64,000 nucleotides of DNA from contig JADLSH010000369.1 of assembly GCA_016169945.1 (NCBI GenBank), positions 5,846,001 through 5,910,000 of the forward strand, written 5' to 3'. The translations under genes were made by a program, and so were the position numbers. The DNA is from Trachythela sp. YZ-2020 (lineage: Eukaryota; Cnidaria; Anthozoa; Malacalcyonacea; Clavulariidae). Positions within the stretch are counted from its first letter, which is position 1, and each line of letters begins with the position of its first letter. The notes beneath the pieces are model-generated. The model was given only the letters and a program-made list of their open reading frames with translations. It was not told where the DNA came from and made no database searches. Below are positions 55,796 through 64,000 of this stretch, piece after piece.

Positions 55796-56275
55796 TGAGA
55801 AACATTACCGTGAACTAATCATGTTATTTAGCCTCCATCGCCTTAAAATTGGCGGGCAGAAATTATTTGCTGGAAAAAAAAATAGTATGCCTGCGGAGGA
55901 GGCTACATGTTATTCACATCATGGAGAAATGAAACAACCGACTTAATAAAAAATTGTTCTTCTTACCAAGAGCACTATTTACAAGTTAAAAACACAATAG
56001 ATGAGCAAATGAAACAGTATGCTATTTGTAGTGAAGACCTGAATGATATCCACGAACGATTTAATAATATAGAAGATAATCATGATAACTATGACCTTAT
56101 TGTCCCTGGAACACAAAATATTGAGCGTGAAGATGAATCTGAAGGTACCCAAGACCTTCATCCAGAATTGAATGCAAACTATGACCTATCTGGTGATCTT
56201 GGAATTCCTTCAACTGCATCAAATACTGAACAGCTAATATTACATGAAGAACAGGATAATGTTTACAGAGGATAA
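55796..56275 (+). pseudogene. Helentron region between Rep and helicase
   Basis: Frames with HYRELIMLFSLHRLKIGGQK, then ATCYSHHGEMKQ, then an acidic stretch (NIEDNHDNYDLIVPGT). Typical connector with 'RELxxLFxPWR'-like segment; broken by a shift near 55930. Confidence 0.65.
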
Positions 56276-56311
56276 AAACTAAACAAAGAACAAAAATAAT
56301 TTTTCTATCAT

Positions 56312-57235
56312 GTGTTACATCTTATTAAAACTGCTGAGAGTCCATTCTACTGTTTTCTCAGTGGAGGAGCTGGAGTTGGCAAATCGCATCTCACTAAGTC
56401 TCTTTATCAAGCAGCATTGAAGTATTACAATACAAGAGCAGGTGATGATTTCCATCAAGTAAAAATATTAATGCTTGCAGCAACTGGCAAAGCAGCTTTC
56501 AATATTAAAGGTAACACAATTCATAGTGCACTTGCAATACCAGCATGTCAGCCCTTAAAGAACTACAAACCACTAGATTCGAGCAGGCTAAACACTTTAA
56601 GATGTCAGCTTGGTGGTTTAAAACTAATATTTTTGGATGAGATCTCAATGGTCGGTAGTACAATGTTTAATGTTCAAATAAATAATAGACTGAAAGATAT
56701 CAAAGGAAGTAAAGACGACTTTGGCGGTGTAAGCATAGTTGCAATTGGCGATCTATTTCAACTAGAACCTGTAATGGATAGGTATATATTTAAGAATCTA
56801 GACAATTCAGAATATGCAGTTCTTGCTCCCAATAAATGGCAAGATTACGTCTGGTATAATATGGGTACAGTTTGACCATTCAGATGTTGGTGAGAAAACC
56901 AGACATGAAAATAGAAATCTTTATGTTCAAGGTATTGAGTCAACATGGACTCCAATAAAACCAATTACTACTCAGTTTGTTGTTGGCAGGAACCAAACTG
57001 CACAAGTTGTAAGAAAACAGTTTGCACTGAGGCCTGCTGCAGCTAAGACAATTCGTCGTTCACAAGGTGACACTGAACAAAAAATTGTTGTCAATTTTAA
57101 TAAATTGTTGTCAATTTTAATACAAGAAGAGCCATACCTCATATACATTATGTTGGTTTGAGCAGGGTAACAAAAATTGAAGGATTATATATCACTGACC
57201 TTTGTGAAGAAAAGAAAGCTGTCAATCCTCATGTT
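56312..57235 (+). pseudogene. Helentron Pif1-like helicase, internally deleted
   Basis: The first part (56312-56875) has Walker A GGAGVGKS, ATGKAAFNIKGNTIHSAL, Walker B LIFLDEISMVG and motif III AIGDLFQLEPV of the Pif1/RecD family. After NMGTV the frame breaks and central motifs are missing. The C-terminal motifs resume near 57030 (AAAKTIRRSQGDT) and 57150 (YVGLSRVTKIEGLYITDL) in shifted frames. An 18-base duplication (AATAAATTGTTGTCAATTTT, at about 57080-57120) marks one break. The helicase would unwind DNA in rolling-circle transposition. Confidence 0.88.
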
Positions 57236-57239
57236 GTAG

Positions 57240-57760
57240 TTGAAATGGAATTGTTGAACGTGTACTGAAACTTAGTGTTACTCCTATTTATAATAAAGAA
57301 CAAGTCTCTTTTAAATTATGCTACCTGAACACTCGATCATTGCACAAACATATTGATGATGTTTGACATGATCCAAATTTTACAAACACGGACATCAACA
57401 TAATAATACATGACCTCAGATAATAATATTATGTATGATATTGATGGATACACCTTGTTCAGAAATGATGGTCACACTTCAACCTCAAGACCTTTTGGCA
57501 TGGCAGTTTTAAGCCGAGTTAAATTCTTACCTGGATATCCACGTTGTCGTAATATTAATGGCATTGAGATGACCATTATGAAAGTAATGATTCTTCCACA
57601 TGTTACCATTATAGGTATATATCGATCACCCAGAATTCCAGTTCAGCAGCTGTTAGCAGCATTAAGTGAGGTTTTGATGTTATGTACTTCTCAATTTAAC
57701 ATTTTCATAGGTGACTTTAATATAAATTGGTTGGATGAAGCCAATAGAAGGCATTTATAA
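57240..57760 (+). pseudogene. Helentron endonuclease (EEP/AP-like) domain
   Basis: Frames with CYLNTRSLHKHIDDV, YTLFRNDGHTSTSRPFGMAV, IIGIYRSPRIP and IFIGDFNINWLDEA, the pattern of the endonuclease-exonuclease-phosphatase domain (GDFN catalytic block). Helentron/Helitron2 elements carry such a domain after the helicase. A stop near 57368 and truncation at 57760 break it. No 3' terminal hairpin was recognised. Confidence 0.8.
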
Positions 57761-57764
57761 TATA

Positions 57765-59075
57765 CATTTCTGATATTTATAAAAAAATAATCATTTAAAC
57801 ATCAATCTCTTATTCTTTACAAGTTACTGATTGAATGAAGTGTATTTTGTTTGTACAAAATATGTATAACTTATACACTTTACGGCCAAAGTAGAATTTG
57901 TAGAATATTACTCCTTTGGCAACAGTGGGATCACCATGAGCAGATACATGCACGCTTAGCGTACCTATTTTTATTGGTTGCAATCAATTTTCCAGTTGGT
58001 TTAAATTATCATTAGCCGGACATGGCAATTAAAATTTCGACCAAATATGTTTTTGTTGTTTTGATCAATTAATTATATTCTTTTGTTAAAACGACCAAAT
58101 ATACACATGATTGAATGGACTCTATGACGGAGACCAAAAATTACTATTTTACACTGCTGAATAGAACAAGCAATACACTATAATTTCTCGTAGGATCCTA
58201 CATCGTCCTACATGTGGATCGAATTCCAAGCATTGAGCATCGGGAATCCCATTCAATAGACTCTTTCGATAAATAAGTCATTTGGCCTGGGAGCCTCACT
58301 CCCACGAACAGTGGGCCAATCACGTTTCGTCTTGATGCACGAAAGCGAGGTTCCCAGGCCAAATAGGCGGATGTGACGTAATTATCGAAAGAGTCTATTG
58401 GTCAGGGCGTTAAGGTATATTTACACTTCTGCAATTTGTCGGGTCGAATTCAGGTTTTTCGATTGTTAATGACGAATCGTTTCAGTCTAAAGTTTCTTCA
58501 GATTTTGTTTACCTCATATTTAAAAAAAATGGACCAGTCAATTCGCAGTGTATAGGTATAGCTTATAGTGTGATCAACCGCGCGTTAAACCAGAGACCTT
58601 GGGTTCGATTCCAGGCTGGGACATTCTGAAACCAATTTTCAGGCAGTGTTTCGACTCAATTTGAACACCCCATACCCCAATGAAATTATTGTGCTTAAAT
58701 TTGTTTAGTGGCTCATTTATCCTGATAATATGCGAATTGTGCAACAAAATTAGAACACATGATATGCAAGTTTTATCCGCGAATTTATGCTCAACGCTAT
58801 CTCGTCCGTTAATCATGGACAAAACTGTCGAAAGCACATGCATGCATGCATGTGTAAGGATATTTACACTTCTATCTTAATTAGACTTCAATTAACCATT
58901 GCATTAAAGAATTACAGGCTAGTACCGGCCATCTACCCCCCTCCCCGCATGCCCCCCTATTAAATGTGGGACAGACCTAAATGGTGCTGCCTCATCCTTA
59001 GAAAAAGGACAGGGTAAAGATTTGGTTGTTTCGAATCATATTGCTACTATATTTTGTTCCTGACTGCTGTTTCAC
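57765..59075. other. Gene 2 intron sequence; one MITE and a tRNA-like scrap
   Basis: Contains the MITE at 58254-58400 and a B-box-bearing tRNA-like stretch at about 58560-58625 (GGGTTCGATTCC). Otherwise nothing supportable. Confidence 0.5.
58254..58400. mobile_element. 147-bp MITE with CAATAGACTCTTTCGATAA ends (copy 2)
   Basis: Both ends are complementary (CAATAGACTC / GAGTCTATTG) and enclose the TTTGGCCTGGGAGCC inverted repeats shared with 20098-20245. Confidence 0.85.
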
Positions 59076-59079
59076 TCAC

Positions 59080-59199
59080 CGTCACATGTCTTTCCATCGC
59101 CTCTGAAACCTGGCTTACATTGGCAATCATAAGATCCATCATTATTGATACAAATAGCATCGTCATGGCAGTCATTGGCTTGGTCACATTCATTGATAT
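59080..59199 (-). CDS. Host gene 2 exon: calcium-binding EGF domain
   Basis: 120-nt phase 1-1 exon (TTGTTTAG / GTGAGT). Reads D-INECDQANDCHDDAICIN then GSYDCQCKPGFRGDGKTC, six cysteines with the cbEGF pattern. The next functional exon downstream is at 45691 (or the decayed EGF at 46486), so the intron after it is at least 12.6 kb and holds the Gypsy and Helentron copies. Confidence 0.9.
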
Positions 59200-60876
59200 C
59201 TAAACAACAACAATAGATTAAATAATTTTATAATTGGTTGTTTTGTAGAAACACCACGTGTATCTATTTGGCAAAGCGTCCGACCCGTATTACAATTCGA
59301 TGCGACCAATTAAGGTGTTTCGTCATGCAAGCATACAAGGAACTTACCACATTTTGCGGTTAGAAATAAATTATGACTATTTTACTGCGGTGCTCACATT
59401 TGCCAGAAGTACATAGTGCACATTACTACTATCCTCAAAAATGGTGTGTGTAACATATAGGTGTAAAAAACGGGAAAAAGCTATGGATGTAATTTCCCCC
59501 GCGATTTTTTTCGATAAATTTGATATGGCAAAATAAATGAGCTCAGCAAAAGGAGAAAATGACAAATAACACTCTGTCGGTAATACTTGCGTGTGCGGTG
59601 TAATTTTGTGCGACTTTTATTAGCCGAATATTCCATTATGAGTTGCACACACAATTGTAACTCCCGAGAATGTTGGAACACGTGGCTTTCTCATGACAGT
59701 CATGCGTGCCTTCAGAATATTCATTTATATCTGTTTAAATTAAAAGGCAGAAATAGAAAGTTGACAACGTTTTGTACAGAACAGAGTTGACATATACCTT
59801 AAAGTGGCGGTCGTGTCCCTTCTGCTTGTGCTTTGTACAAAACATATTTTTATAATGCCAAATTGACAATACACAACCTAACAAAAATTCACTGCTGTGG
59901 TCCACACAATGGAATCTTATTTGAAGAGGGTCTAGATGGGGTTTAATGTTAAGTGTTAACAGGCCATATTCTATAGTGTTTAATGTTGAAACGCTAAAAA
60001 TTTTGCTGTTTACTGTCACAGAAGACTTATAGCAGTTAAGTGTTGTAATTATTATAAAAAGTCTAACGCATTCCAAAAAATACCATCTAAAGGCCTTAAG
60101 ACTACTAAATTCCAGACAAAAGAAATACGAAACTATAAAATGCGTTGTCACGCGTGTGGTTACAGGTCTTACAGGGTCCTTACAGATCTTTACAGTTTTT
60201 ACATCACTTGTCTACTCGACCTACTCGCTCTACAGACTTTCTGGCGTGAAATTACTTGTTTTTTTTACGTTTTCGGGAAATTAGCAAAATTTTACTGTTA
60301 TGTGAAATTTTTTACTGTTACTGTTAAATTGCTAAAAATCTAATGTTTACTGTTTTGGGCACCCCCCATCTAGACCCTCTTTGAAGAAGGACATTAACAC
60401 AGAATATAAGCATCTAAGGAAAATATTTTGGTTTTCCAAACAAAAGTAAACTAAAAAACGACATGAAAGAAGTACCTACCTGATTGAGACGAAATAAATG
60501 GTTTTCATTTTTTACCGTTGAGCGAAGGAAATGTAAATTAATTAAACGTGAACTATATGACAAGCTAGTGTGCATCAATATGCTTTTACCTCATCTCTAT
60601 TCTGTGCTTTTACTGTTTTAGACCACTATTTAATACACGAAGATAATGTGTATGCATGTGGTGAAAATTTAGTTGAAAATATAATGTCATATTTATCATA
60701 CATTAAATATATTTGATTTCGTAATAATATTTTGCCTGTAATGTTGATTTCATAATAATAATTTAATTTGCTAATCAATTGTTAAATGGAGATAGACTTA
60801 AACAAACATGCGCATTAGCAGAACATATTTGGCTTTTCAAATATCATAAATTTCAAACCGCGCGCGCAATACTAAC
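59200..60876. other. Gene 2 intron, with one TIR element
   Basis: Apart from the element at 59925-60380, no gene or repeat is supportable. Confidence 0.55.
59925..60380. mobile_element. 456-bp TIR element with TTGA duplication
   Basis: Ends AGAGGGTCTAGATGGGG and CCCCATCTAGACCCTCT, flanked by TTGA at 59921-59924 and 60381-60384. Interior has repeated TTTTACTGTTA-like words. No coding content. Confidence 0.8.
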
Positions 60877-60993
60877 CTATACAGTCAACACCATCTCCAC
60901 GGAAACCATCACGGCAGACGCATTTGTATGAACCTACAGTATCTTCACAAGTGGCGTTGAATGGACACACAATAGTGAGGCATTCATTTATGT
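60877..60993 (-). CDS. Host gene 2 exon: calcium-binding EGF domain
   Basis: 117-nt phase 1-1 exon (CCGTGTAG / GTTAGT). D-INECLTIVCPFNATCEDTVG then SYKCVCRDGFRGDGVDC, six cysteines, N-glycosylation site NAT. In frame with its neighbours on both sides. Confidence 0.9.
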
Positions 60994-60999
60994 CTACAC

Positions 61000-61950
61000 G
61001 GGGAAAATAAACGTGTTTTAGGTTGTTATCAGGCATGAACAATGTAAGTTAATTGTGCTGCTTGTTATGAACAGCGTTGTCGCACCATGTATCACTATGT
61101 TCATCCTTCTTTGAGAGATTCGAACGCACACCAATCGCTGATTTTCTAAGTCTTTGTTTTCACTACAGAAGTACCATACATTTTTGTACGCCATTTTGTA
61201 CGAAATGGAATACAAAATATAGATAAACGTTTAATTTCTATGTAATTTGTGGCAGTGAAATTAATAGTCGTATCAATTCGATCAATTCTAGGTCAAATGA
61301 AGAAACAAATTTTCTGGAATAGTTAAATCAACTATAAATGAATCAAAGTTAATTCAATTTAAAGACCACGTTTTATAATTACGGGGAAAGCAAAAACTTA
61401 TATTCCGCTTGTTGTGACTACATTTGCCGCTTACATGCAAAGAAAAAATTCAACGTCTTGCTCAAATCCTAGCTTTTGGCGAGTGTTTCATTTCGAGTGG
61501 CTCGCCTGTTACTAAGTCGAAAGAAAGTGGCCTGTTACTAGTTGAAAGTGGCTTTGGTTATTTTTGATAATTTCTGCACTCAATTCTCGTCCGTACGCGC
61601 AATTGCATTATGCTAATTAATTTTTCTGAATGCGCGTCTTGGGAACGAGTCATATATATGCAAAATCCGCTTGCATGCAAAAATCGAATTGGCATATAAG
61701 CGGCGGATACTGTATTCGTTTTTGTTTAATTGACCATTTTGCTAAAATAATGCAATTTTTCTAGTTCCATTCCTCCCTGCGGCCAAAACAATATTACTTA
61801 ATGGCCTTTTTAGGGCCAAATTTTACCCCCATGGAACCAGAAATTCTTTGCAAAATTGTCCATTCATCTCTTAAATTATGAGATGGCATTCTTCAGCACA
61901 TGTTTCTTTCTGTATGAAACGCGATTTGATACTCCATACCATGCATACTT
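61000..61950. other. Gene 2 intron, nothing recognised
   Basis: AT-rich with no supportable feature. Confidence 0.5.
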
Positions 61951-61956
61951 ACTTAC

Positions 61957-62186
61957 CATCACTTTATCCAATTGTTATGTTAGCAGCCCAAGGGTAAGCG
62001 ATCTGAACATTTCCATCAATTCGCGTTAAATTAAGGAAGATATGTTCACTATATTCCTCCAGCAGATCATTTGTAATATTAATTTTGTAGTAAACAGTCC
62101 GAGGTTGTCCTGGATCCAAAGTAACGTCATAAGTTATTAAAGGAAACTCTTGTGGCTCTGTTGCTGTCCCATTTGATGGTGTTAAC
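61957..62186 (-). pseudogene. Host gene 2 exon: Calx-beta second half with an in-frame stop
   Basis: 230 nt, the same length and phases as the Calx-beta exon at 43816-44045. Reads LTPSNGTATEPQEFPLITYD, VTLDPGQPRTVYYKIN, NDLLEEYSEHIFLNLT, then AANITIG-stop-SDG. The TAA falls where other copies have the acidic 'ND' of the last strand (INDND), one codon after ITI. Flanking exons are intact and in frame. Real nonsense mutation, sequencing error or use of an alternative donor are all possible. Confidence 0.8.
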
Positions 62187-62189
62187 CTG

Positions 62190-62915
62190 TTGGTTGAATG
62201 AAATAGGATCATGAAAAAAATTGCATTAAGGTATCCGGCCTAAGATGTACAACGCGTATTATAGTTCTAAGGCTGCATTATCGCGGGACCAGATGAATTC
62301 GGGACCATACTAACCGATCAAGCACAGCTAACCGAATAAAAATAATTCTAATAAAAGAAAAGTACAAGACTGTTTCATCCCATGTAATATCCCGCTTTTG
62401 CGGGATGTATCTACCTAAGAAATATACGCCATGAAGCCTCGGTGCCAGAAAATAATTTGCTTGTGGTTGAACAAACTCTATACGTTGTATTACGACTATA
62501 CCAGTGTGTGTTAAAGTCTGATAAGATCTACTAATGTTGAATGTTGAAATATGGAAAACTATACGCCGCCAAACGCCAACGGGTTAGTCTCCATCCCGGT
62601 CAAGTAAAGTGAAGCGTTCATCCCATCCTACAAGTGCCTCTCTTTATAAGCATATTGGTATTAACACTTTGTTTATTTTGTGTAAACACCACGCTTTTTA
62701 TTGGCAAAGCTTTCGTTCCCTAAGACTAAGTCTGGATCTTAATCAGTGAAAATAATAATTTTAACTTATAATTCATGATAATTTAGTTTAATTTAATCAT
62801 AATTTCAAATTTTCAATTTATGGTTCGAAAGCTTCGGAAAATATAGATAAATGTGGTGTTTTCCAGACCAGCCAAAACAATTATTGTCAGTCTTTCCTTG
62901 ATATTGTTAATCTAC
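62190..62915. other. Gene 2 intron, nothing recognised
   Basis: No exon-like or repeat structure I can support. Confidence 0.5.
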
Positions 62916-62919
62916 TTGC

Positions 62920-63028
62920 CTAACTCGTGCCGTGGTTTGAAGGACATCTTCTAGAACCAAGCCAACCAAAGCAAAGCCAGAATCTTCATCTGCTTCGTAA
63001 TGTGATGATGAAAAGTGCACTCGAAGTT
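62920..63028 (-). CDS. Host gene 2 exon: Calx-beta first half, GC donor
   Basis: 109-nt exon (acceptor TTTTTTAAG), phase 1 in, 2 out. Encodes LRVHFSSSHYEADEDSGFAL then VGLVLEDVLQTTARV, the start of a Calx-beta domain. The frame to the 62186 exon is kept only if splicing occurs at AG|GCAAGT, a GC donor. GC-AG introns are a known minor class. Confidence 0.75.
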
Positions 63029-63290
63029 CTTAAAAAAGCGATTTAATACGTACATGAGAAGGAAGGTCTGGAATTATTTACAAAAAGCATTGAAACGGTC
63101 GACGTAAATGAATTAATTTAGGCTTCAATTTAGAAGCCAGGTTTCGATTTGATATTTCGCTTACTCTTGCCTATGGCTATGATCAAAGGCGATTTAACAG
63201 TGAATCTCAACAATAGCATTAACTGAAAGAAAACTGGCTGCAAGCTCTCTTGATAAATGATATGAGTAAAAGGTCAGGTGCTGTACTTAC

Positions 63291-63523
63291 GATCATCATC
63301 AATGATGGAAACGATTGCAGTTCTGTGTGTTCCAATTGTAACTTTCGCATTTCCAGGGGACAAAGTAACAGAAAACTGCTCTGTACTTTCAACAACTTCA
63401 TCATCGACAATATTCACTGCCACTTGTTGTATTAAAGGTTCTCCTGGTCTGAACACTATTTCATGATCGGTAATTGCAGTGAAATCAGACGGCCAGGTAG
63501 CTGTATCATGAGCCGTAGACAAT
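63291..63523 (-). CDS. Host gene 2 exon: Calx-beta second half
   Basis: 233-nt exon (acceptor CATAATAG, donor GTAAGT), phase 2 in, 1 out. STAHDTATWPSDFTAITDHE, IVFRPGEPLIQQVAVNIVDD, EVVESTEQFSVTLSPGNAKV, TAIVSIIDDD. Matches Calx-beta (acidic 'VDDEVVESTE' and 'IDDD' end). Its first half and the 5' end of the gene lie beyond 64000. Confidence 0.9.
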
Positions 63524-63529
63524 CTATTA

Positions 63530-64000
63530 TGTTAAAATAACATTTAACACATACATAAGTTTAAGTATTACAAATGTTTTTTTTCACACTGCAACAGGTT
63601 GCTTTTACAAGGCAAATGCAAATTAGTACCAGTTGCATGAAATTATTATCCCTGTCCAGTTAATATCGGATATATTTAGCAAATCCTGTGCAATTACTTT
63701 TTATTATTTTGTCTCTTTTCGATATCTGTCATAAAAGCAAAACTTTTAAAACCAAATTTCTTTCAGAGTAAAATTTTCTGGTGTTAGATTGCGTTCTTCA
63801 AAGTCGGTCGGTAACATGCATGACTCATGAGGAGTTGAAAATATGAAAATATTTTTCTATTTCTGAAGATGATTCTGTTAAACAAATGAAACACTGAAAG
63901 GCCTCAAGATAAGACGTTAAGATGCAAGAAAATAACTTGCGATTGTGTACTTTTAAATTACACAAACTCGCAACGATTTCTCGTTGCCCCATCCAGCGGG
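63530..64000. other. Window edge, nothing recognised
   Basis: The next upstream exon of gene 2 (the first half of a Calx-beta domain) is expected beyond this edge; I could not find it here. Confidence 0.5.

Overview
The window is animal nuclear DNA, and an early-branching marine invertebrate (sponge or cnidarian) is my best guess. The evidence is AT-rich sequence, GT-AG introns, host exons of metazoan type (calcium-binding EGF, Calx-beta, beta-propeller, a transmembrane receptor tail), and a repeat mix common in such genomes: Ty3/Gypsy, CR1/L2-like LINE, Penelope-like element, a Helentron with OTU and endonuclease domains, tRNA-SINEs and many TIR/foldback elements. The species cannot be fixed from sequence alone.

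Layout. 1-6 kb: two nested minus-strand Gypsy elements. 6.2-9.3 kb: a large imperfect palindrome whose arms carry broken copies of a SAP/SWIM-domain gene. 9.3-13.1 kb: a 5'-truncated LINE split by a 1.6-kb TIR element built of ~200-bp tandem repeats. 13.7-14.5 kb: an RPA-like pseudogene. 14.7-20.3 kb: MITEs, SINEs and unassigned sequence. 20.3-23.4 kb: a tandem array whose ~281-bp units each carry a hammerhead-ribozyme motif (a retrozyme-like array), next to two fragments of a Penelope-like element, one with its own hammerhead-like motif.

23.7-38.6 kb (+): host gene 1, which encodes a signal peptide, a beta-propeller-like region and four EGF exons. The last two EGF exons are a segmental duplication of the first two. 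42.9-63.5 kb (-): host gene 2, convergent with gene 1. It holds alternating Calx-beta and EGF exons and ends in a transmembrane exon with a tail rich in YxxL motifs at ITAM-like spacing. One Calx-beta exon has an in-frame stop and one EGF exon looks decayed. A Gypsy element (48.1-50.6 kb) and a Helentron (50.7-57.8 kb) lie inside one intron of gene 2, and each is interrupted by a younger DNA transposon with a clear target-site duplication.

Most mobile genes are broken by frameshifts, stops or insertions. The nesting gives a relative order: Helentron before hAT, Gypsy before Harbinger, LINE before the TIR repeat element, Penelope before the small TA-flanked MITE. The most notable content is the hammerhead array with its apparent Penelope partner, and the tyrosine-motif tail of the Calx-beta/EGF receptor. 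All domain calls come from reading motifs; no database search was run.
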